From contig JAJTUQ010000002.1 of assembly GCA_021399445.1 (NCBI GenBank), positions 4,588,001-4,652,000 on the forward strand: DNA of 64,000 bases. Direction: 5' to 3'. Every line of letters begins with the position of its first letter. Position 1 is the first letter of the stretch. The notes below the pieces were generated by a model that saw only the letters and a list, made by a program, of their open reading frames with translations, was not told where the DNA came from and searched no databases. The stretch comes from Xylogone sp. PMI_703 (Eukaryota > Ascomycota > Leotiomycetes). Below are positions 28,848 to 38,600 of the stretch, in pieces. The position numbers and the translations under genes are program-made.

Positions 28848-30866
28848 TCAGCCGTGAATGGCGCCTCCACCTCTTCTGCGCTTGCCGGGGAATTCCACGT
28901 CAGGATGGCATACTCGGAAATGCCTGGTCAATGCATCGTTCCGGCTGAAGGTCTTCTCCTCGGTGCACAGATGGCATCGAACCTTCTGCTTTCGCGCATT
29001 GTGTATCGTATCCTCGTGACGAGTGAGATCGTAAGGCCGCGAGAAGATGGTGTTACACGGTTTGCCCGTGCTGGGGTTGATCCGTTCGCACTTGTGTGGC
29101 CCGGCCTGCGAGTTTCGTAGATGGGCCGCCGAGGTCATGCCACCCTCTTCGCCTGCCCCCACCAGCGCTGCCGACTGTCGATGTCCCTCCCTCTTGTGCT
29201 TCTGGAGCTTCGCGGGCGTGTCGAATCGCAGTGTGCAGTTGTGGTAGGTACAAGTGTACGTACCTCCGTCTGCAGACGCACCGCTAGGCTTCTTCAGCTC
29301 GGCCTCGTTGGCGTACTCGCTGCTGCTGGATTCCATCGAGGCCAGAGTTGGTGGGAAATCTTCAGTGGTGTTCGACATGTTGGTAGGTTGTCTTCGAGGA
29401 TGAGGAGTAAAGGGATACTGCTGGGGCATTTGTCTCACGCTTCCTGGAATGGCAGGTGGCGCAAAGTTGAAGGACGAGCTCTGGTGTGCTGGGTGCGGGG
29501 ACGTCGTGTATCCCATCGAGCTTTCTGGTCTCGTAGTTGCCATGTTGCCATAGCTGTGTTGTGAGAGACTGTCCTCCAGATCTGAATGCTCACGCATATT
29601 GCTCGGTGCACGGTGATGATAGGCAGGCGATTGTTGTGCCTGAGGGAAGAGAGGCATATTCATGTCTTCTTCCGTTTTGTGGTATACCAGATCAACGTCC
29701 TTTGGCGAGACGGTCTTTGGAGGCACTTGCTCTGGAGATGCCCGCTCCAACTGCATCTGCAACACTCTTGCGTCGTTCTCGGCCTTTTGCTGCTCGCGCA
29801 TCTGCATAGCGGTACCAAACCTCACATTTGGTGACTGTGTCGCGAATCCATTTCCAGTCGGAGCCAGAGGAGAGCCTTGCCGGAAAGGAGATCGCTCGCG
29901 TGTCGATATAGCTAGGTTTGCGTGCGGGTTGGATGCACTGAGATGCTGCTTGTTAGCGGCCTGTAATCTCTGAGCAAAGAGATCCAGCTGTGGAGAGTGT
30001 GTAGTAGACTGCTGTGGACGTGAAGGAGGAGCGGATGTGATCTGAAAACTGGGGTTATACAGCTCATCTTGATAGATGTCCGTCATTGTTCGATCGAGTT
30101 TGGGAACTGTCCCTCTGTAGGCTATATCATTGTCGAGTTGTAAGCATTCATTCAACCATAGATCGACGCTGTTACAAGTAATAGAGCTCTCACCAATTCT
30201 TTGCCGTCTGTCCTCGTCGTAGGAGGGTGGCGTCGAAGGGACATCGTTGCTGCTTGCCACCGAAGCTGCTGATGGTCGTCCACCGGTATACCCGAAATCT
30301 GGTGCAGGCATCAGTCCTGCGTCAGCTTGCCCCTTCATCCCATCGTTGGCACTCATCATCATTAGGTTGTGAGGGTTTGCGTAATAATTCGAGTAATGTG
30401 GCGGGAGGAAGGACTCTTGTGATGGCGTGTGAGCAGGAGTCAGTGGCTTTGACTCATTATACTCGACAACGTGTGGGTTAGACGTGGTGGCCGTGTATGG
30501 CGACGCCGGGCCAGCGGAACCCAGCGAGGACAGAGAGGACTCTCGCTGGTGGTTGTGATATGAGCGGGTGGCCGATGTAGGAGTCAGATGGCCCGAGGAA
30601 TGCCAGCCTGCGTTGGTATGATCGGACTGCATCAGCGGTTGTGCCTGGGTGGTGGCGACACGCTGTGCTGGGAAGTCGAAGAGCGCTGGGTCGGCGCCGA
30701 AGGAGAAGAGATTGTTGTTGTTAGAAGACGAACTGAGGTCGTAGAGCGTCTGCGGAGGAGTCGAGGTGGTCGCTGAAGTAGAAGGAAGAGTTGTTGAAGT
30801 CGTTGCTGGAGACCACTCTTGGTAGAAACTAGCTTGACGTCGAGGATGATTCTGAGCTACGATCAT
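28848..30866 (-). CDS. C2H2 zinc-finger transcription factor, Rpn4-like
   Basis: One exon encodes 672 aa. The first 500 residues are disordered, rich in Ser, Pro, Gln, Asn and His, as in activation regions. Within them is a short ordered motif (DLWLNECLQLDNDI, then PKLDRTMTDIYQDELYNP, about 235-275). The C-terminus (about 545-665) has zinc fingers: CTYHNCTLRFDTPAKLQKHKREGH, then a finger with a long Cys-Cys spacing (KCERINPSTGKPCNTIFSRP followed by YDLTRHEDTIH), then CHLCTEEKTFSRNDALTRHFRVCH and a basic end (GKRRRGG). The fused FSRPYDLTRH and FSRNDALTRH arrangement is what I associate with fungal Rpn4-type activators of proteasome genes. The identification is by recall of the pattern and is moderate. 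If correct, it would raise proteasome subunit expression under proteotoxic stress. Confidence 0.75.
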   Translation of the reverse strand: MIVAQNHPRRQASFYQEWSPATTSTTLPSTSATTSTPPQTLYDLSSSSNNNNLFSFGADPALFDFPAQRVATTQAQPLMQSDHTNAGWHSSGHLTPTSATRSYHNHQRESSLSSLGSAGPASPYTATTSNPHVVEYNESKPLTPAHTPSQESFLPPHYSNYYANPHNLMMMSANDGMKGQADAGLMPAPDFGYTGGRPSAASVASSNDVPSTPPSYDEDRRQRIGESSITCNSVDLWLNECLQLDNDIAYRGTVPKLDRTMTDIYQDELYNPSFQITSAPPSRPQQSTTHSPQLDLFAQRLQAANKQHLSASNPHANLAISTRERSPFRQGSPLAPTGNGFATQSPNVRFGTAMQMREQQKAENDARVLQMQLERASPEQVPPKTVSPKDVDLVYHKTEEDMNMPLFPQAQQSPAYHHRAPSNMREHSDLEDSLSQHSYGNMATTRPESSMGYTTSPHPAHQSSSFNFAPPAIPGSVRQMPQQYPFTPHPRRQPTNMSNTTEDFPPTLASMESSSSEYANEAELKKPSGASADGGTYTCTYHNCTLRFDTPAKLQKHKREGHRQSAALVGAGEEGGMTSAAHLRNSQAGPHKCERINPSTGKPCNTIFSRPYDLTRHEDTIHNARKQKVRCHLCTEEKTFSRNDALTRHFRVCHPDVEFPGKRRRGGGAIHG

Positions 30867-30901
30867 AGTTTGGGGTGAGGTGGAGTTTGTAGCGGAGGAG
30901 T

Positions 30902-30916
30902 GGCAAAAAGTTTGCC
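30902..30916. promoter_or_regulatory. Inverted repeat GGCAAA-AAG-TTTGCC upstream of the Rpn4-like gene
   Basis: Two mirrored 6-bp arms with a 3-bp spacer lie 36 bp upstream of the start codon. The left arm sits in AGTGGCAAA, which differs by one base from the yeast PACE element GGTGGCAAA bound by Rpn4. A TATATATA run (about 30942-30951) lies just upstream. This is a candidate autoregulatory site by inference. Confidence 0.45.
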
Positions 30917-30939
30917 CTGCGGGAAGAGGTCTGTGTGCG

Positions 30940-30952
30940 AGATATATATATG
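30940..30952 (-). promoter_or_regulatory. TATA-like run upstream of the Rpn4-like gene
   Basis: On the minus strand the sequence reads CATATATATATC, about 75-85 bp before the start codon at 30866. It is the only strong TATA-like run in the near upstream region, although another (GATATATATC) lies near 31240. Confidence 0.4.
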
Positions 30953-33900
30953 TGTGCGAGGAAGGTACCTCGAAGAAGTAGTGTGACTCGTAAAAGGTTC
31001 GTAATCAGGTCATGTGAATGTGGCCTGGACTGCTTTTGGGGAAGAAGACACGCGCCGGTTCGAGCAAGTTCGACGACACACGGACGAACGGGGCGCAGTA
31101 CCCGTATCTGCTGGATTGATTATATGAGAATCTGTAATGATTGTGTTTTAGGTTTTGTATCTTTCTCTCGGGTCGAGAGGAAATACGATGTATGGAGCGA
31201 ATGTTCGGGAGGCAAAAGACGAGATGGTGATGGCATGGTGGGATATATATCGAGGAGGGGACCCGGAGAGCAGCGGCTTATGGCTGGCGATGATGCATGC
31301 TCGCAGACCTTATCGGACTGCTGACTGATTGGGTAGCGGGGTGTAAAGTATGACGCAGCGAGCCGGGGGTCCCAGGGAGAGTCCGGGATATGCTGGCAAT
31401 GCTGGCGCCCGCCATGGCCGGACCCTGGTCAGATCGCGAGTCCCTTTCTTGGGACCGCACTTCGCCTACGAACCCCTGTCTGGCTGGGTGTGGACCTTCC
31501 AGAAGACGGCCGAAAACCAAGATTTGGAGGAGAAGGAGTCGGATACCTGAGGAATCAATCCAGCGCTACTGGTCACGGTACTGGTATTTTCCTACGGTTG
31601 CAGCGATTAAGTTACAGTACGCCACACACACACACGACGGCCCCCTCGGCACGCGCGACCTGCCCATCCATCCATCACCAGCCTTCTCAGCACAGCCACG
31701 AATCTTCGGCTCAAGCCCAACCTTTTTCTGCTCGAGATTTTCCCGCTGCATGCCCTTCCCACCGCGACCGGCGAGTAATGTACGGAGGATGGTCACCACT
31801 ATTAGGGTGCTGACTACGACTCTTTCTCGAGCCAGCCAGCTATGCTAGCCCAACGGACCAGATGTGCGCGATAATACCGTAGCTGGACTGGATTGTCATT
31901 AACCCCGAATTATCGGCGCCTGTTTAGAGTTCCCTCCTCCTACTCAGACATCTCCGTCGGCTAGACCGTTACCCCAGACTCTGGCTATTCTTAGGTGCGA
32001 TCCAAGTGCCGAGCAGGGCATGCCGCCCTCCCCTCCGCTGGCCTCTGCGCAACCCCTTCATCCTTTTGCCCGTTTTGGGAATAAAAAGTAGGACGCCCTT
32101 GTCTGCCTGTGTACCCGCTACGGCGTGGCTCGTACTTGGTACGTCGTCTACGAAAGTACGTCGTCTATAAGTGTATACTACAGTGCTAGTAGTATCAAGC
32201 CTGCACCGACTTGGTAGCTTTTGTTAGTGCGGGTCGACCAGCTGGTCCAGATCTGCTTCGTTGTTCTCATGCGCCGTAAGTTTCTTCAGGGACGGGCTTC
32301 TGGACCATGGAGTCGCCAAGCTGGACAAGCTGCGCGTGCCAGCCGGACCGGGCGAGAACGCGAAAGAGAGAAATGACGGATAAGGGCTACAGCAACTTCT
32401 CTATTCGGGACGAGACTGATTAGCCGGCGAAAACGTACGAAAGTATCTACGAGGTAGCGAGTGATGGTGTGATCAAAGTGACCAGAGATCATGCCTTCCA
32501 TGACTCTGAGCATCACGAACAGATATCAAGTTTGCGATTCCTGGTTTGGGGATGGTTGAAGTGGTAGGCGCGGTGCTTGCGGCTTCTGCTGAGCGAGTTG
32601 TCAGCATCGCTACAGCCTATTCCCTAGTGCGAAAGGTGATCCAGGCCTTCCTCGGAGATGGAGGAAAAGCCAGTGTGAGATGCGCAATTTGTCACGCTTG
32701 GAATGCACCGAAGTGTCTTTGCGTTGATTAACTGTGGGCAAGTGACTAGTTACTCACATTGGAAACAAGAAGTCCTCAGCCGGATAGTACGCAGTCGAGG
32801 AAAAAAATGCCTGGTCAGCGGTCATGGTCAACTATGGCCTTATTCCGGCCAAGGCTGTAGAGAGTTATTCCAGCAAACCGCCTGGGCCCGCTCAACGTCG
32901 ACGCTACGCTACGGTGCCGCACCAACTGAATATACCGGGTCCGCCGGTACGGTCGTAGCTGACCCCAGAGGCCTAGAAGCATCACATAGGCCCTGCTTAG
33001 TACCGGGAGGGCTGGGATGAGAAAAAAGGGCACATCTAGAATGCGACTGTGAATTACCGCATCTACCGTATTCACGCCAACCTTGGGCCTGGAACTGTTA
33101 TATAAAACTTAAGTCTGCGGCACAGTTGTACTGCAGCGCATATTCCCCACGCTCATATGGAGCCCTTCTCGTGTAGGGCTGATCATCAGTAGTATGCCTA
33201 CTGGTGCTGGTGCTTCTGTACTGTAACAAGCAAATGCACCAGGTCACGGCGCGACAAACCTTGATAAGCTCCACAGAAGCTTGATAAAGGGGATAGTACC
33301 GGTACTCGAAACTAGCTCTCATGCTGCTTCCTAGAAGAGACTGGCTCGCTGGATGCAGGCTCACGACGATTCCCCAAAGTAGGCACTTGGAAGGATAACA
33401 TGGCGCAGTTGGTCTGTCCGATAGAAGCCTCCATGGGGAACTTTGCTCAAGGAGACGTGACTTCGTCTTCATCTTCACCTTCCTCGTCACCGTCTTCCTC
33501 CTCGTCCGTCCACGGTTACCCCATCTTCATACTCTGCCTTCTCGCATCGCTTCTGCAGCAGGAGGACAGGACATAGATCGCGTTGCGAGTAACCCTGCTG
33601 CATGAGGCTGGATGCCAACGGTCATTGGCGCGAGGGCAGACGGCGCACATGGTAGCGCAGCCCTACTGTGTACATTACTGTGGTAGTAGCACAGGAGCAT
33701 AGTTGTACAGTGCTGTGGTATTGCTAGCAGTATGGCCATGGCCATGGCTGGATGTGCTGCCAACTGGTGGTGCAAGTGGAACAAGTTGCCGATCGAGGTC
33801 GATGGGAGGGTGTGGCGGTGCAGTCGTAATCGGACATGCGCGAGGGCCAGCGGATGCCAGATCGAGCGGAACCCTTTAAGTTGCATCCACCACCCGACGG

Positions 33901-34189
33901 AGGCACAAGTTACCGGTAAGTAGTGGTGCAGGTACAAGCCCAGGTGGCTTTGGTACATAGCACAAAGTGCGGTGTGTGGGCAAGTGGACAGCGCAGTGCT
34001 GCAGCGAGAGCGAGAGCGAGAGTCCTTGGTAGTTGCTTCCGGATCTGTAGGGCTACTCAGGGGACTCTTGCTGCGCCGGCGAGAAAGGCCCTTCCTGCAT
34101 TTCCCCCTTCCCACCCTCCATCTCCCGCCGTTATGTTTCTCCACGAGCCAGCAAGCAGCGACAGAAAATTTCTTCGCAAAATTTCTTCA

Positions 34190-34217
34190 AGCCACATAAG
34201 CCACATAAGCCACACGT
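34190..34217 (+). repeat. Tandem AAGCCACAT repeat, three copies
   Basis: Three successive 9-bp units (AAGCCACAT, AAGCCACAT, AAGCCACAC) follow CTTC. It is a short minisatellite-like tract in the gene-free region with no known function. Confidence 0.7.
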
Positions 34218-35006
34218 AATCATCCCCCGCCATGCCGCTTCGGGACCTTTAGTCATCCCACAGTCACCCGAGCCTGACTCGAACCAGCCTATCAGCGCTC
34301 CGCACAATGAGGCTTGATATCCCAACGCGGAAGCCGCTTCCCCATCTGCTTCCGAGATCCTCCCGCCCAAGATTTCGGCATCTGCCCGCGCGGGTCTAGG
34401 CGCATCTGGAATGTTTTTACCCATCTGTTGGGGATCTGCCGCATCCTTCTCCCGTTTATCCCTTTTCAATGTTCTTTTTTTGTCTGGACTACTTGCTCGT
34501 CAGGGATTTGTGTGGTATGAAAGCGTTGAAAATCTCGACCCGGCGAGCGAGAAAGAAGTACTGGCCCGGCTGATGATGGAAAAAAAGATTTTCGCTGTCC
34601 AACAAACCAACAATATGCGTCCGAGCCCGAATTCGAACCCGAACCGGCAAGCCAGCCAGATAGCCAGCCGTCCACCTGTCCCAAGACGAGGGATGTCGAG
34701 GGATGTGCAAAGGAATGCACTGCTATTACTTTTCTCCCATCCAAGCGCGCCAAGGTCCCTTACTGTACATACCCCAAGTACCGGATACTTGTGGTACGAG
34801 GTATCGTAGTAGAGTGACAAATTCACCTCCCTCCTCGTGCTCGTCTCTTACGCATCAAATGTAACATTGACCTTCCCGGGCATGCTGCATCTGCCGGCGA
34901 TGTTTTCAAAAGACGGCGATGCTTCGGTGTTACGGCCGAAGAGTAATTACTGAGTACTTTCCTGTGCCATCGTGCTTTCGTCTTCCGTAATCGACTCGCT
35001 CGCCGA

Positions 35007-35014
35007 TGACGTCA
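35007..35014. promoter_or_regulatory. Perfect CRE palindrome TGACGTCA
   Basis: A second full ATF/CREB-type bZIP site, embedded in GATGACGTCATGATATC. It lies in the gene-free region 4.1 kb upstream of the Rpn4-like start codon and about 640 bp beyond the 3' end of the Ras-GAP gene. Confidence 0.4.
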
Positions 35015-35653
35015 TGATATCGGACTGAGAACTTACTCACCTTACTAACGCTGAGGGCATTTCGTACGAGAAGCACAATACAACCAAGCTCGAAGAGATG
35101 GCCATTGTAATGCATCATCTGGCTAATTTGCTGGAACTAGTCACTTTTTATGTATATTGGCTACTTGAGGTCTTCAGACAGGAAAGCTCCCAGCTCAGTG
35201 TCTGCTGACATGTACACCCTGAAATCACCGCTAAGGGACCGGCATGAGGACTAAACACTCATCATTATCGTATCATCTTGCTGGAGCCGTGGCTCCCCTT
35301 ACCACGGAACGATCCTATGTGCCCCTGTGGATTCATCTACTCTACTTCTGCGCTTGTAACCAAGAAAGGGGGGGCTCTTCCAGACCAGCTCGAGATTGCA
35401 GATCTCGCGTCATTGATCTTTGCTCGTCATTAAGTTAAAGAATTGGCTCCAGAAGAATAGCGCATGCATCATCAAATTAAAATTCAAATGGGGTATCTCT
35501 GATCTATCGCAACTTCCAAAACTCTCATGCAATATTTCGGATGTACCGGTCGTCCAAATGCAATCTCGATTCCCGGCCATGTGCTTTGACCGTTGTCCCA
35601 AACGGTATTGTCTGGGAGGATAACAATATATAGTTAATTACCTTAGCTTAACC

Positions 35654-38600
35654 TTAAGCGATAATGAGCTAGGTGTTTCTTGTTAGTACGGATCTTCAAT
35701 CAAAGCCCCCACATCTGATGGCATAGATGATGGCACATACCTCGATCAGCCGGTCGGTCAGTGCGGTGCACTGTCTCTCTCTCATATTAGGGATATGGAA
35801 TGTTGACGACTTCCATAGTCCCCCAAATCCAATGCCATCCAAAACATCATCTAGCATCTCGGCTGTATCTACGCCACCGATGAACTTGTTATTTGATGTT
35901 AGGGTCCGTAAGAGCTCGTGGGCTGCTTCAAGCGTCGCCGCGTTTTGGCATGATATCAGTATATCATCGAGAATGCGGATAATGGGACCACACCTAGATC
36001 AATTAGCTGCGAACTCATCATTATCTCCGGGAGTAAGCTTACAGATGAAGAATAACTGCAGGACGCTCAATGGCTATTCGATTGAGCCAGATTAGATCAC
36101 GTGTTTGCACCGTCTCTTCTAAATATCGAAAATCAACAAGAGAGATAGCTGCATCAAGAAGAAGCTCTTTATCCTTCACTGATGCTAGGCTGAGCATACC
36201 TAGGACGTCTTCAGCATCGCCTAGACCAGCAGAAGTCATCTTCGCAAGCCACAAGCTATCCATTATCTCCTGCTGAGTCATGGCCCGAGACATCAGGAGG
36301 CCAATATAAGGTAGGCAGCTTGTATCGAGAGGGAACTTCATTCCCTGTGGCATGCTCGAACTGGTAATTTCTAAGAACGAAGACAGGACGTGAACAGCTG
36401 TTGTCTTGGTAGATGAGTCCGTTAGCCCCTTCACTAAAGAGGCACAGATAGCGAAATGGAAATTTTCAGGCGTGAAATGAATGCCGTAGTTTTCATCTAA
36501 CTGAGTAGCGGCATCTTCTATAGGTACCCTGCCCTGTAGCAAGGTGGTTATCATACGGCCACCCTTGAAATCACCAGAGGTATTAATATTGTTCAACACC
36601 GCATTTAGAAAGAGCGCTGTGGTGTTGAAGAGGCCAATAGGCACCAGTCGTACCAAGGATAATGCAAGCCAGAAGAGCTGAAGGCCATAACGTGAAGCAG
36701 AGGGCAGCTTATCCATCATCCTTGTTAGAGATGCAACGATGGAGACAAGCATTTCGCTGTCATTATCTTCCATAAACCGGCTAATGCTGTTTCGAAGTGC
36801 TACTAGAACTTGATATAGTAGGTCATCATCAACATCCTCGCGTGCCAGACAACCCATAACTGTAAATGCTCGTGGTTGAATGGCAGGATTGCTTTGAAAT
36901 GCTGTACTTGCGACTAGACTCATCCACCTAGACCGCCACGCGTTGGATAAGTCGACCGAGGGGGCACCAACAACAGTGATCTCAGATAATAGTATTGCAA
37001 GACTTTCTGTCGCCAACAGGGTAGATGTACTAGTGTCTTGAGATATTGAACTACTTGTGCCATCCCGAACGGGGGTGTTGAAGAGAGATTCATTCCGCGG
37101 TTCTGAGAGTGATGCTAGTAAGACTTTTAACCTGCTACACTTCGCGTCATCTAATGCAAAGGCGGTGCACATAGAGTGTACCGTATTGATAAGTAATCGG
37201 TGTACGATGAGTTTTACCGCTGTCGAGCCAACATTGGCAAGCATTGTGACAATGTGGAATATTTCTGGGAGGTATAATTGTGGCTGAACTCCGCTATCAA
37301 ATGACGTTGAAAGGCATAGGCGTAAGAGTACACATATCTCACCCCAGACTGTATTTTCCGGAAGATATCTTGTCGGTCGCAGTGAGGATCTGTTAAGGGC
37401 CTTCCGGAGGCGTGAGAGAAGTTTCCCTCGTATTGTCACCGTCCCCAGGCTAGCGAATATAGATCCTAGGATTTCTATTCGTTCATCGTCAATGCCGAAA
37501 CCCAGAGCGGCCCTCAAAACCTCTTCTAAGAAAAGGTCCTTGTAAAGTTCATCCTGACAGACGACTGGCCAAACACTTTGCTCTAGAGTATTGCTCAGCG
37601 CGACGTTAGAGAGCGCGACTTCGATAAGTTTACGAAAAATCACAGCTACTTTCTCTCTGGCTTTATCACCATCAGGATCAGCGGGAATAAGGCTGGTCCT
37701 CAGCATTGGTAACCAGGGTGCCATGTAAGCAAGACTCAGAGGTCGTTGATCATATGGAAAGCTCTCCCATCCCACAAAAAATTCATTGAGAAAATCCAGA
37801 GTGAGTTGGGGCTCCGAAAGAGCAAGATGTGAACTGATTTCAACAATGAAGTTGGAGGGATTCAGCGGCACACATAGGTCTGCATCTATGATGAGTATCA
37901 CGGACATAACGGACGCAGGAGTTGACGAACCTTTTGAATTCATAAATTTAGAGTCTCCAGCGAACTTAAAAGCTCGACAGAGAGCGGAGAGAAGATTATA
38001 TGATGCAAGACGGAGAACCTGATCATTGCTCGCCATATTCGAAAATGCTATATTAAGGAGGGTTCCGGGCACGTCTTGGGGCCGGACAAGCCTTTCAAAG
38101 GATTTCAGAGTCCTCAGTTCTTTGCCATATTTACTTTTTGCTCCACGTATGGACTGGAGGATATCAGATTTCCTGGGGCTTGTGAAATACATCACTATCT
38201 TCCCGTTTTCGGTGCGTAAACCAAACGCGGAGTCATCCTCTGTCTGTATCGAAGTAGGTGTTTCATCTAGCTCTGACAGACGGAAAATATCATTTACGGT
38301 TGCGTAAAGTCTTAGTCCTGGAACAACTTCTTGTTTTTTGGTAGTTGTGACCTGAATAAATTGACTCCCTACTTTAATCAGGACTTCAATCTTGCCTTTT
38401 GTCCTAGACAGCCGTGTAATAGGCTGGAAGACATATCTGGTATCCGTGACCACACTGATTGTCTCTTTAGGTAAATGGAGTTGGCTGAGGTGGAAGTGGG
38501 TTTGGAGGTCTTGCAAGTTGTCTATCAGATGATAATCAACATTCTTCGGATGGAAGGCATTTGATTCACTCTTCACGGAGAGTCTTAGTATACGTCGGAA

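Larger units (their letters stand above)
30867..35653. other. Long gene-free region upstream of the Rpn4-like gene
   Basis: Almost 4.8 kb without a supportable gene, by far the longest gap in the window. It contains a CA run (31623-31635), a repeated TACGTCGTCTA (about 32141-32165), an ATGGCC triplet run (33731-33747), a GAGAGC run (34008-34024), a tandem AAGCCACAT repeat (34190-34217) and a CRE palindrome (35007-35014). Open frames exist on both strands but are rich in rare residues, overlap heavily and show no domain. The likely content is the extended promoter and leader of the transcription factor, and possibly noncoding RNA. Confidence 0.5.

Noticed and set aside
32546..32731. 61-aa frame starting MGMVEVVGAVLAASAERVVS, similar in feel to N-termini of fungal STAND proteins
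   Set aside because: The frame stops after 61 codons and no downstream exon with a related domain could be joined. The similarity is too weak.
33527..34144. 205-aa minus-strand frame in the gene-free block
   Set aside because: Rich in Ser, Arg, His and Leu with no domain, overlapped by frames of similar quality on the other strand; composition-driven.
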